A stretch of 64,000 nt of DNA from JALVDI01 sp039186435 (GTDB taxonomy: Bacteria > Myxococcota_A > Polyangia > Polyangiales > Houyiibacteriaceae): NCBI GenBank assembly GCA_039186435.1, contig JBCDAA010000001.1, positions 1 to 64,000 of the forward strand, in the 5' to 3' direction. Positions 1 to 8,087 of this stretch are shown here, one piece after another (within the stretch, counting starts at the first letter, position 1; each line of letters begins with the position of its first letter). Under the pieces are notes generated by a model, which searched no databases, had not been told where the DNA came from, and was given only the letters and a program-made list of their open reading frames with translations. A program made the position numbers and the translations under genes.

Positions 1-1
1 G

Positions 2-517
2 GTTGAGGGGCTCGAGGTGCTTCGCCGAATCAGAGCCCACGGAAACGAAGTTCCTGTACTCATCCTTACCGCCCGAGGTGCGGAAGAAGACATCGTCGCG
101 GGGTTGGAGGCAGGTGCGGATGACTACGTCACCAAGCCCTTTGGAGTCCGTGAGCTCGTCGCAAGAGCGAAGGGAATTCTACGGCGCCGACCCAAAGACA
201 CGGTCGCCACGACGGTCACCGCCGGTCCGTTCACAATCGATTTCGACGCACTGACCGTAAAGGCGGAGGATGGGTCGGTTCGACTCACCGCGCGCGAGGG
301 TATGCTCCTTCACTACCTCCTTGAGAGGCGACATCGCCCGGTGACCCGAGAGGAGCTCCTTGTGGACGTATGGGGATATCGTGACGGTCACATTCGGACG
401 CGAACTGTCGACGTTCACGTTCAGCAGCTTCGCGCGAAGCTTGCGTCCGTTGGCGGAACCCAATGGATACAGACGATACGTGGGCGAGGCTATCGCTTCG
501 TCGGGCCGGTCGCGTGA
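2..517 (+). CDS. OmpR/PhoB-family response regulator, 5' end outside window
   Basis: This is the C-terminal three quarters of a two-component DNA-binding response regulator; the reading frame is open from base 2, so the true start lies upstream. The visible part of the receiver domain has the LILTARG strand and the DDYVTKPFG segment, whose Lys and following Pro are the conserved receiver pair. The phosphoacceptor Asp should lie just off the left edge. A winged-helix output domain follows and ends with TVDVHVQQLRAKL and the IRGRGYRF wing typical of OmpR/PhoB proteins. Its TGA stop overlaps a GTG that probably starts the downstream histidine kinase, so the two are a cognate, translationally coupled pair. 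The target genes cannot be inferred from this window. Confidence 0.93.
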   Translation, partial: VEGLEVLRRIRAHGNEVPVLILTARGAEEDIVAGLEAGADDYVTKPFGVRELVARAKGILRRRPKDTVATTVTAGPFTIDFDALTVKAEDGSVRLTAREGMLLHYLLERRHRPVTREELLVDVWGYRDGHIRTRTVDVHVQQLRAKLASVGGTQWIQTIRGRGYRFVGPVA

Positions 518-2550
518 CTCGAGGCCTGCCCGTCCTCGCGCTCTCGATCGCTGTGTGCGCCGCGATCCTCGGGGTGGGCTGGCTGCTCGCCACGGAGCGC
601 GAGCACGCGGCACGCGCGCGTGAGGCACGACAGCGTCTCATGCATGCCGCGGATTCCGTTCGAGGCGTTGTCGATGAGTCTCTTGAGGAGTTGCGTCGGC
701 GAGAAGATCGCCGACCGTTCTACCTCTACAACCACTACTACAGTCCTCCCGAATCAGAGGTGAAGTCGGTGACGGACCCGGTGGCTGTTTCGCCCCTCGC
801 CCACGAGCCCGAGGACCAGCGGATCGTTGGCTATTTTCAGATCGATCCGGACGGGGCGGTCCGTACTCCCGCCCAGCGGGACGGCGCACATCATGTCGCG
901 TGGGTTGCGGCGCTTCTCGACGTCCTCCGTAGTCCGTCGTTCGAGCCTCTTCGCGACCTTCGTCAGGCCGGGAACGAAGGAAGTTTGTTGGCCGCGCTGC
1001 CTCCGCGACCGGTGGAGACGCGAGTCGTCCGAGGTGCGCCGAGCGTCCGAGGTGCGGGTCGTGCCCGACCCACGGGTCGTGCCCGACCCACCGAACCACG
1101 CAACGTCCCAGGTGCGGAGACTCCGGACGAGTCGCTCGAGCCCCAGGGGCCACTCACCGTCAGTCTAAACACCTGGGGAAACATCGTTTTTGATGAGATT
1201 CAGGCCGCCCAGCTCGGGGACGAGGTTGCGAACGCGCGGGTCCAGGCACGCGGGCGAAGTGCTCCCACGACCCGGCGAAACGACATCTCCTGGGTCGAGT
1301 TTGGGCAGTCCGACAGCATTCAACAGGCACCGCTATCGGTTCCCGAGCGTCGTCGACCCCGCCGTCGGCGACGTAGGAGAGCGGCGCCTGCTCCCGCGCC
1401 TAACGTATTCGTGGACGTGCCAGAGAGCGACGCACTGATTTCTCAGCGGGATGCCGACGTCGGGTACACGACTATGGCATGGCGAGACGTCGACAACTTT
1501 CTTCTCCTCCATCGGTTGATCGACCATGAAGGGGCGGTCGTCGTTCAGGGGGCACTTCTGGACCGAGTGCATCTCCAGGAGTCTTGGATTCCTGGGCTCA
1601 TTGAGCGCTACGGCACTGCGTCCATCGGGAACGAAACGGTAACCCCGGAGCTTATCGTCCAGGAAGAGGAGGCTCAGTGCGAGGTCCGCGAGGCTGTGTC
1701 CGAGGTGCTCCCCTTTGACCTCTGCTTCCCGTCGGATGCTGTCGCGACGCTGCTGCGTTCCGCTCGAGGTGCTGACCATCTTCAGTGGGCGACCCTCCTA
1801 GGCCTTCTCTTCGTCGTTGTTTCCGCAGTGATTCTAATTCTCCGTGCCGCACGTCGGGCGGCAGACCTGTCGCGCCAGAAGAGCGCGTTCGTTTCCGCCG
1901 TCAGTCACGAACTTCGCACGCCGCTCACCACGATTCGGATGCACGCCGAGATGCTGCAAGAGGACATGGTTGTCGAAGCCCGAAAAGAGCGGGTGTACGG
2001 GGAGCTCGTTCAAGAGAGTGTCCGTCTTGGGCGGCTTGTCGAGAACGTCCTCGAGCTCTCTCGACTCGAAGAGGGCAAGCGAACTCTCCAGGTGCTCCCC
2101 CGCGATCTTCGGTCCCACGTGCGTGAGCTGCTGGTCTCGCAAGAGAGCCTAATCGAAAGGCGAGGCTTCAGTCTCCACCTTCCGGATGAGACCCCACCCA
2201 TCAGTGCGCGTTACGACGGACAGGCTGCGGAGCAGATCGTGCTCAACCTGGTTGATAACGCGCTCAAATACGGTCGAGGTGCGAAGCGAGAAGTGACGGT
2301 CGACGTGGGTGAGCACCTGGGAGTGCCGTGGCTCGAAGTCTCGGATCGAGGCCCGGGGATCCCTGAGAGCGAGAGAGAGCGGGTTTTTGAACGCTTTCAT
2401 AGGATTGACCAAGAAGAGACTCAGCATATGCCGGGCACTGGAATTGGCCTCGCCCTGGTGCGCGAGCTCGTCGTCGCTCATGGCGGTGATGTCACGATCC
2501 ATTCGCGCCAAGGCGGAGGCTGTACAGTCCGATTGACACTGCCGCGGTGA
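514..2550 (+). CDS. membrane sensor histidine kinase with repeat-bearing sensor domain
   Basis: About 678 residues if started at the GTG that overlaps the regulator stop (GTGA); an in-frame ATG at 463 is the alternative but would overlap by 55 bases. An N-terminal membrane segment (VLALSIAVCAAILGVGWLLA) is followed by a roughly 400-residue extracytoplasmic region, a second membrane segment (LLGLLFVVVSAVILIL), a HisKA domain with SHELRTPL (phosphoacceptor His near residue 465), and a HATPase domain with N box (LNLVDNALKYG), G1 (DRGPGIPE) and G2 (GTGIGLALV). The sensor region is low in complexity and contains Arg/Gly/Pro tracts encoded by 18-bp tandem repeats at 1027-1090. It should sense an envelope signal and phosphorylate the upstream regulator; the ligand is unknown. 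Confidence 0.93.
   Translation: MTRGLPVLALSIAVCAAILGVGWLLATEREHAARAREARQRLMHAADSVRGVVDESLEELRRREDRRPFYLYNHYYSPPESEVKSVTDPVAVSPLAHEPEDQRIVGYFQIDPDGAVRTPAQRDGAHHVAWVAALLDVLRSPSFEPLRDLRQAGNEGSLLAALPPRPVETRVVRGAPSVRGAGRARPTGRARPTEPRNVPGAETPDESLEPQGPLTVSLNTWGNIVFDEIQAAQLGDEVANARVQARGRSAPTTRRNDISWVEFGQSDSIQQAPLSVPERRRPRRRRRRRAAPAPAPNVFVDVPESDALISQRDADVGYTTMAWRDVDNFLLLHRLIDHEGAVVVQGALLDRVHLQESWIPGLIERYGTASIGNETVTPELIVQEEEAQCEVREAVSEVLPFDLCFPSDAVATLLRSARGADHLQWATLLGLLFVVVSAVILILRAARRAADLSRQKSAFVSAVSHELRTPLTTIRMHAEMLQEDMVVEARKERVYGELVQESVRLGRLVENVLELSRLEEGKRTLQVLPRDLRSHVRELLVSQESLIERRGFSLHLPDETPPISARYDGQAAEQIVLNLVDNALKYGRGAKREVTVDVGEHLGVPWLEVSDRGPGIPESERERVFERFHRIDQEETQHMPGTGIGLALVRELVVAHGGDVTIHSRQGGGCTVRLTLPR
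1027..1115 (+). repeat. cluster of dispersed GTCCSAGGTGC element, 18-bp periodicity
   Basis: Exact copies of the core GTCCSAGGTGC (S = C or G) start at 1027, 1045 and 1105. The first two are 18 bp apart, and a second 18-bp unit (CGGGTCGTGCCCGACCCA) is duplicated at 1055-1072 and 1073-1090. The cluster lies inside the sensor domain of the histidine kinase and keeps its frame. Another exact copy is at 1698. Confidence 0.85.
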
Positions 2551-2957
2551 TCCGAAACACCGCAGCGGTGATCCGCATGGAGGAAGCCGGGGGTCTGATC
2601 CGGATCGACGCACATGGGTCGATTAGCGTGCATGAGATGATGGCGCACTTTCGCGAGCTCGAAGCGCTCGCAACAAGAACAAGTGGGCCTGTCGCCTCCG
2701 TGATCGACGCCCGTGGTGTTCAGCTAGACTCACTCTCACGAGCGCATCGCGACTGCGCGGTAGACGCACTTGCCCGCATGAGACCCGCCATCGCTGACCG
2801 CTACGTTGCGCAGGCCTTTGTCGTTCAGTCCATCATGGGACGTGCGTTCGTCGGAATGCTCCACCTCTTCGTGCGTCCGGCCCTGAAGAGCAGGAGCTTT
2901 CGAAACCTTGATGCCGCCATTCGATGGGCGGACCAGGAGTTGGAACGAGCACGCTAA
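2547..2957 (+). CDS. small hypothetical protein coupled to histidine kinase
   Basis: 136 residues, starting at a GTG that overlaps the kinase TGA stop (GTGA); an ATG at 2577 is an alternative start. There is no signal peptide or membrane segment. The protein alternates predicted strands and helices (GGLIRIDAHGSISVHEMMAHF, then a VASVIDARG strand), which is reminiscent of STAS or SpoIIAA-like folds, but I cannot assign a family with confidence. The start overlap places it in the same operon as the two-component pair, so it may modulate that pathway. Confidence 0.75.
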   Translation: MIRNTAAVIRMEEAGGLIRIDAHGSISVHEMMAHFRELEALATRTSGPVASVIDARGVQLDSLSRAHRDCAVDALARMRPAIADRYVAQAFVVQSIMGRAFVGMLHLFVRPALKSRSFRNLDAAIRWADQELERAR

Positions 2958-2960
2958 CCC

Positions 2961-3599
2961 CTATTTCGTTCCGAATAGTCGGTCCCCAGCGTCGCCCAAT
3001 CCAGGAAGGATGTACCCTTTTTCGTTGAGCTTCTCATCGACTGCAGGCGTGTAGACCGCAACGTCAGGGTGCGCTCGATGGAAGTTCTCGAGCCCCTCCG
3101 GGGCAGCGAGCAGGCATACAAACTTGATCGATCGCGGACCCGTCTTCTTGAGTCGTTCGATCGCGGCAATCGCGCTGTTACCAGTCGCCAGCATTGGGTC
3201 GCATACGATGACGTCGCGATCATTCATCTCGCGCGGCACTTTGAAGAAGTACTCGACGGCCTGAAGAGTTGAGTGGTCTCGATAGAGACCGATGTGACCC
3301 ACGCGCGCAGACGGAAGAATGGCGAGCATCCCATCGCGGATTCCATCGCCCGCGCGAAGGATGGAAACGATGACCACCTTCTTTCCGTCAAGCGTTGGTG
3401 CCTGCATGGTTGCGAGGGGTGTTTCGATCTCCTCGTAGGTGACGGCCATCGATCGTGTGACCTCGTATCCAAGCAGCATGCTGATCTCGGTGAGCAGCCG
3501 CCGGAACGTCCCGGTGCTCGTCTCCTTCTTCCGCATTAGCGTCAGCTTGTGTTGGATGAGCGGGTGGGTGATGACGTGAACGTTTTCGCCGTAGTCCAT
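2961..3599 (-). CDS. upp: uracil phosphoribosyltransferase
   Basis: Salvage enzyme that converts uracil and PRPP to UMP in the cytosol. From ATG 3599 the protein is 212 residues, the usual length for the family; the frame is open further upstream, but that extension would run into the neighbouring gene. Family marks are HPLIQHKLTLMR near the N-terminus, the PRPP-binding loop CDPMLATGNS, and the C-terminal uracil-binding segment GYILPGLGDAGDRLFGTK. It is convergent with the two-component operon, only a few bases from the preceding stop. Confidence in the family is very high; the start is inferred from family length. Confidence 0.96.
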   Translation of the reverse strand: MDYGENVHVITHPLIQHKLTLMRKKETSTGTFRRLLTEISMLLGYEVTRSMAVTYEEIETPLATMQAPTLDGKKVVIVSILRAGDGIRDGMLAILPSARVGHIGLYRDHSTLQAVEYFFKVPREMNDRDVIVCDPMLATGNSAIAAIERLKKTGPRSIKFVCLLAAPEGLENFHRAHPDVAVYTPAVDEKLNEKGYILPGLGDAGDRLFGTK

Positions 3600-3636
3600 G
3601 AATTCAAACCATACCCCGTTTGTTCCGGCGGCGTCG

Positions 3637-4884
3637 TCAAGTTGGCGGATCTGTTCCCGTCGGCCGCCGGATCGTCGGAAGGTCACGAAGCGTGACGAGG
3701 CGTCTCGGTGCAGGACCCGGTTCAAAACCGCTGCCGCGTTTCGTCGTGCACGGCGCTCGTCTGATGGGCTCGTCGTCCGCGACGCTGCCAGTTAGTTCAA
3801 TTCCCTCCGCACGTACAACCTCTTCGGCCTCATCCTTGAACGCAGAGCGAACAGCACTGACGACCGAACGCGAGAGATCGAGCTCGACCTTCTTGGAGGC
3901 GAGGTCAGTTTTGACATCCGCCAACGTCTTCCCCGGAGCAAGGTAGAGGGCGTCGTGTGCCGGATCCCCAACCGGAGCATTGTGCTCGACCCGCATCTTG
4001 TAGGTCCCATAGGGAAACGTCGTTGGCTTTCCATGACGGTGGTCATGGCGGGCGCATGCGTGCGCGCTACGAAACCTGCGTCGCTCCGCGTGTGCTCGCG
4101 CGCGGACCTGCCTCCCTGTAAGCCCCGCTGCGCCGACCTTGAACGAGGGCGTGTAGCCGTCGAGCTCGTTTGGTGACGCGGGCTCGTTGTAGGCGTGGAT
4201 GCTTCGGAGTCTTGTCGCGCCAAGAACGGGCTTCCCGCGCCGCTCACGCCGAATCGCACCGATAGCGGTTCGCTGTAGCGAGCGCATGTGATGAATCAGC
4301 CGATCGATGTCGCCGCCGAACGCACCATAGAGTTCAGGGGGAGGCTCGAAGTGTAGTGCGAGTTGACGGGGGCGCTTTTTCCCGAAGTAGATCGGCGGAC
4401 GTTCGACAACCAAGGCTCCTTGTTTCCACAATCCGAAATCGAAGGTCCACCCTGGGATCTCCGAAGGCGATGCAACCAGCCCGGCTGCGACACAGTTGAG
4501 AACTCCGTACAGCACGTCGGAGGCTTGTGATGCAGCATCCAAGAGACGCATCTGGTGAGTCGACCGTTGATCCCAAATCTGCCGCGGGCGGTCGAAGCCC
4601 TGGTCGAGAAGCAGCACGTTGAGTCCCTTGCTCACGTCCTCGTGAACTCGCTGCGTGAAGTCGGGCAGGTTCTCCGACGTGGGCGTGACGTGCGTGTGGT
4701 GGTGGTTGATGACGAGCGTTGTGCTGTGGACTGCTACTTGCGTGTGCCGTTGCGCGTCAGCGAGCGCGTACAGCCACGTCTGCGTTACGAGCGGATGCCA
4801 CGGCGCGAGGAAGGCTTTTCGAAGAATGGTTCTGCGGCAGAGCGAGGTCGTTGCTCCACGGACGATCGGTCGCGGCCAGGACAT
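3637..4884 (-). CDS. REP-associated-tyrosine-type (IS200-like, HUH) transposase
   Basis: About 415 residues from ATG 4884. The N-terminal domain resembles the Y1 HUH single-strand transposases often found as lone genes in Myxococcota: RRTILRKAFL, then INHHHTHV holding the HUH pair (His63-Thr-His65), then VLYGVLNCVAAGLV, in which Tyr126 matches the catalytic Tyr of the usual YxxxNPVxAGLV motif (Pro is Cys here). The C-terminal half is a family-specific extension that contains ALHFEPPPEL. Such proteins nick single-stranded DNA at dispersed short repeats. Immediately upstream (4999-5122) is a 29-bp direct repeat ending in the dispersed core. The conserved HUH and Tyr residues suggest activity, but that is inference. 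Confidence 0.85.
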   Translation of the reverse strand: MSWPRPIVRGATTSLCRRTILRKAFLAPWHPLVTQTWLYALADAQRHTQVAVHSTTLVINHHHTHVTPTSENLPDFTQRVHEDVSKGLNVLLLDQGFDRPRQIWDQRSTHQMRLLDAASQASDVLYGVLNCVAAGLVASPSEIPGWTFDFGLWKQGALVVERPPIYFGKKRPRQLALHFEPPPELYGAFGGDIDRLIHHMRSLQRTAIGAIRRERRGKPVLGATRLRSIHAYNEPASPNELDGYTPSFKVGAAGLTGRQVRARAHAERRRFRSAHACARHDHRHGKPTTFPYGTYKMRVEHNAPVGDPAHDALYLAPGKTLADVKTDLASKKVELDLSRSVVSAVRSAFKDEAEEVVRAEGIELTGSVADDEPIRRAPCTTKRGSGFEPGPAPRRLVTLRDLPTIRRPTGTDPPT

Positions 4885-4998
4885 GACCACTGCAAGAGCA
4901 GTTGTCGTGCCGGTCGCTCGGGCGAGTGGATTCAACAAGTTAGGGCGGCCGAATGGCGGATTGGCGGTTTCGGATCGGCGGCCGCCGGGCCCAAGTGT

Positions 4999-5122
4999 GA
5001 GATACTGGTGCGTGCCGCTCGAGGTGCGAGATGCTGGTGCGTGCCGCCCGAGGTGCGGCCGTCCAGCCGGACTTCCAAGGGTGCTAAAGGGTCGACAGTC
5101 TGACGTGTGCCGTCCGAGGTGC
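4999..5122 (+). repeat. 29-bp direct repeats upstream of the HUH transposase
   Basis: Two adjacent 29-bp units at 4999-5027 and 5028-5056 match at 27 of 29 positions, and each ends in CGAGGTGC. A third, shortened copy at 5103-5122 ends in the exact core GTCCGAGGTGC. The block fills the gap between the transposase start (4884) and the end of the flavin reductase gene (5165). No clear hairpin was seen, unlike classical REP elements. Confidence 0.8.
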
Positions 5123-5164
5123 GGTTGCGCCACCGTCGGAACGACGAACTGTCCGCGAGCCGCT

Positions 5165-5650
5165 CTAGTCCGCGTCGATACGGCGATACGAACCGTCAAA
5201 ATAGAGCAGAGGCGCTTTCGAACCGTCGACGGTGCCGTGGAGCACCTCACCGATGTAGATCGTGTGGGTGCCTTCGAGATGCGCGGACCGGACGCGGCAC
5301 TCCAATTGGGCGAGGGCCCCATCAATCAAGGGCACGCCGGTATTCCCTTCGGTCCACGAGACCCCGTCGAACCGTTCCGCACCTGGGACAACAGCGAAGC
5401 GTGTGCTGATCGCTTCCTGGTCCGACGACAGAATGTTGACGGCGAACACCCCCCCCGCATCGATCACATCGCGGGTTGTCGAAGATCGATTCGCGCACAC
5501 CAGAACAAGCGGGGGCTCCGCCGATACGCTCGAAAACGCCGAAACGGTCATCCCGTGAATCTCGCTACCTGCGCGCGAAGTAAGCACTGTGACTCCGCTC
5601 GCCCATCGGCGCATGACCTGCTTGAACGTTGCATCGTCGACGAGGCTCAT
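5165..5650 (-). CDS. flavin reductase domain protein (HpaC/RutF family)
   Basis: 161 residues, the usual size for short-chain flavin reductases that pass FMNH2 or FADH2 to a partner monooxygenase. Visible family features are RRWASGVTVLTS near the N-terminus, GMTVSAFSSVSAEPPLVLVC in the flavin-binding core, FAVNILSSDQ, and a C-terminal region with HTIYIGEV. Its ATG overlaps the stop of the upstream SDR gene (ATGA), making it the last gene of a three-gene minus-strand operon with an acyltransferase and an SDR. The partner oxygenase is not evident in this operon, so the electron acceptor is unknown. Confidence 0.88.
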   Translation of the reverse strand: MSLVDDATFKQVMRRWASGVTVLTSRAGSEIHGMTVSAFSSVSAEPPLVLVCANRSSTTRDVIDAGGVFAVNILSSDQEAISTRFAVVPGAERFDGVSWTEGNTGVPLIDGALAQLECRVRSAHLEGTHTIYIGEVLHGTVDGSKAPLLYFDGSYRRIDAD

Positions 5651-6612
5651 AGTGCTCCTGCCAGGGAAGGGGCCCGCACGACCTCAGCGAGGTCCGAGGT
5701 GCGAAGGCCGACCATCTCCATGCTGATATTCCAAAGCTCGAGTGCTGAAGACGAGTCTCGCGCGGACGGCGCAGGCACCCGTATTTGGCAGTCTGCGAGG
5801 TACTTCCCTGAGACTCCCCGGAGAGAGGGGTCGCTTGCTGCGTACACGGAAGTCGCAGCCCCCTGGCTAGCGGTCTTCAAAAACGGTTGTGCGAGCCGTG
5901 TGGCGAGCGCGAGGGCTTTGCTGTCTCGAGTCACGTTGGTTGCGACGGATCCGGGGTGCACAGCGTTGGATGTGATGATGGTTGCGTCCAGGCGCCGTGC
6001 GAGTTCCGCGGAGAACAGAATCTGCGCGAGTTTGCTGCGCGCGTACGCTTCGAGGCCACGATAACTCCCAGTCGCCGCGAGGTCGCCAAAGTTGAGCCCA
6101 GGGCTGGTAAGCCGGATCGGGATTCCCACAACGTTGGCCAGATAGACCGCGCGCCCCATTGGACCCGACAGCCCCGCCTGCTCGTGGAGTCGGGATGAAA
6201 CGTGGACAATTCTTCGATCGCCATCCGATTCCAGCATCCGTCCGAGCAGTCGGTGCGTCAGCAGAAAAGGTGCGAGATGGTTCACTGCAAAGGTGTCTTC
6301 GAAGCCTTCTTTTGAGCTGCGGCGTTCTTGATGCCAGACCCCCGCGTTGTTGACCAACACATGGATGGGTTCGCCGGGTCGAAGCAACTCCCCCGCAAGG
6401 TTTTCCACGGCATCAAGCGACGAGAAGTCTGCTTGAAACGACTGTACGTCGCTTTCCTTGGCGCTTTGGCGGACCGCTACCTCTGCGTCCCGGGTGCGTT
6501 CCGGGTTGCGGCCGACGAGGCGTACTCGAGCACCTCGGACGGCAAGGGCCTTCGCCGTTTCCAGGCCAATACCGCTGCTAGCGCCGGTAATTACGCAGAC
6601 TCGGCCTTTCAT
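5647..6612 (-). CDS. short-chain dehydrogenase/reductase (retinol-dehydrogenase-like)
   Basis: 321 residues from ATG 6612, which overlaps the stop of the upstream acyltransferase gene (ATGA). Classical SDR features: the nucleotide-binding TGASSGIG at the N-terminus, NNAGVW, a catalytic Ser in VHVSSR, and the YARSK Tyr/Lys pair. Length and the segment around SNAVHPGSVATN resemble retinol dehydrogenase/WW-oxidoreductase-like SDRs that act on lipophilic alcohols or ketones. Operon placement beside a wax ester synthase-like acyltransferase suggests a fatty alcohol, aldehyde or other lipid substrate; that is inference. Confidence 0.9.
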   Translation of the reverse strand: MKGRVCVITGASSGIGLETAKALAVRGARVRLVGRNPERTRDAEVAVRQSAKESDVQSFQADFSSLDAVENLAGELLRPGEPIHVLVNNAGVWHQERRSSKEGFEDTFAVNHLAPFLLTHRLLGRMLESDGDRRIVHVSSRLHEQAGLSGPMGRAVYLANVVGIPIRLTSPGLNFGDLAATGSYRGLEAYARSKLAQILFSAELARRLDATIITSNAVHPGSVATNVTRDSKALALATRLAQPFLKTASQGAATSVYAASDPSLRGVSGKYLADCQIRVPAPSARDSSSALELWNISMEMVGLRTSDLAEVVRAPSLAGAL

Positions 6613-8021
6613 GACTGTGAAACCTGCGATCGTTCTTCCTCGCGCACCAGGCTCGAGAGCTCCTCGTACGCGCCGGCAACCGCCTCGGCCATCCTCCACA
6701 CGTCGGGGACCACCTGGGCGCACACCATGAAACCAAAATCGACCTCGCCGCGATAGCTCATAACGGTGAGGTTCAGCCCCGCTCCATCGATGACGGGTCC
6801 CATTGGATAGGCCGATACGAGCTCCGCTCCTGCCAGGTAGGCCGTAAAGGGTGGGCCCGGCACGTTGGAGACGATAACGTTGTGGATAGGCCGGTGGTGG
6901 TCCGCAAGTTTGAACCGCGAGTAGAGGTCGCTTGCGAAATCGAAGGTGCTCGAAGGGGCGAGCTGTGCCCAATCGCGGAGCAGATGAGGCCCCCACGTCG
7001 CGTGGTTTGCTTTCGCTCCTTTAGTCGCGGCGCAAATGTACCGCAGTCGTTCTTCTGGGTCGTCGATGTGGGTTCCGAGAGGGACGAACATGGCGGAAAC
7101 GTTGTTACCGCCACCTCGACCGCCGGTGGCGATCGGGCATCCTGCGACAAGCGATTGGGAGGGGAGGTCGTCGTGATGGGCGAGGTAGCGGCGCAAAACT
7201 CCTGCGCAAATCGCGAGGATCACGTCGTTGAGCTTCGCACCTGGGACGGTCTTCTTGATGCGTTTGAGTCCCGCTAGTGGGAGACGGGAAAACGCGACGT
7301 CGCGGCGCGCACCGATCGCGTGATTCAGCCGCGTCCGAGGTGCTGTTAGCGGAATTCCGCCACTGGGACGTTGGGGATCCCGCTGGCGGTCGAGCACCTC
7401 TCCAAATGCTTTCGCCGTGCGCTTTGCGAGATGAAACAACCGTTGCGGTTGCCGCAATCGGTGCGACGCCGCCGTTTTCAGCATTTCGAACTCGGAGGGG
7501 ACCGGTTCGCGGGGCAGCTCAAGCGCCGTCGGCTCTGCGAGTTCGGGCTGAAGGCTGAGCAGATGGACCATGAGCCCGGCGCCCATCATGCCGTCCACTG
7601 CGCTGTGGTGTACTTTACACACGACGGCGAACCGCCCGTTTTCGAGGCCCTCCACGACCCAAAGCTCCCAAAGCGGCCGGTCTCTCGGAAGCGGCGCGCT
7701 GTTGATTCGCCCGACGAGTTCGCCGAGTTGCTTCGCCGTCCCAGGTGCGGGGCAGGTCACCCGCCGCATGTGATGGATCAGATCAAAATCGGGATCCTCA
7801 AACCAGTACGGGTGATCGATCCCAAGCGGGTCGGCGACCAGTCGTCGCGTGAACGGTGGAAGCCGGCCGAGGCGACTTCGAATGAGGTCTTCGACAGCCT
7901 CGTAGCGGTACCCGCCCGGCATCGTTGACGGATCCAGGACCGCGCAGAGAGCGACATGCATGTGCATCTCTCGGGTCTCGAGGTACAGAAACGACGCATC
8001 CAGTCCCGAAAGCTGCTCCAT
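6609..8021 (-). CDS. wax ester synthase / diacylglycerol acyltransferase (WS/DGAT)
   Basis: 470 residues, the normal length for bacterial WS/DGAT enzymes, which esterify acyl-CoA onto fatty alcohols or diacylglycerol at the inner membrane or lipid bodies. The N-terminus begins QLSGLDASFLYLET, the catalytic motif is HHSAVDG near residue 140, and later landmarks are RDRPLWELWVVEGL, NDVILAICAGVLRRYL and NVIVSNVPGPPFTAYLAGA. It is first in a coupled operon with the SDR and the flavin reductase. The 66-base gap to the divergent esterase gene (8022-8087) must hold the promoters of both. Substrate preference cannot be read from the sequence. Confidence 0.93.
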   Translation of the reverse strand: MEQLSGLDASFLYLETREMHMHVALCAVLDPSTMPGGYRYEAVEDLIRSRLGRLPPFTRRLVADPLGIDHPYWFEDPDFDLIHHMRRVTCPAPGTAKQLGELVGRINSAPLPRDRPLWELWVVEGLENGRFAVVCKVHHSAVDGMMGAGLMVHLLSLQPELAEPTALELPREPVPSEFEMLKTAASHRLRQPQRLFHLAKRTAKAFGEVLDRQRDPQRPSGGIPLTAPRTRLNHAIGARRDVAFSRLPLAGLKRIKKTVPGAKLNDVILAICAGVLRRYLAHHDDLPSQSLVAGCPIATGGRGGGNNVSAMFVPLGTHIDDPEERLRYICAATKGAKANHATWGPHLLRDWAQLAPSSTFDFASDLYSRFKLADHHRPIHNVIVSNVPGPPFTAYLAGAELVSAYPMGPVIDGAGLNLTVMSYRGEVDFGFMVCAQVVPDVWRMAEAVAGAYEELSSLVREEERSQVSQS

Positions 8022-8087
8022 CGTGGCCGGCGAAACGATAGCGCCGCCGGCGTTGACGGTCCACGAGACTGAGCCTACCGCCCCGAA

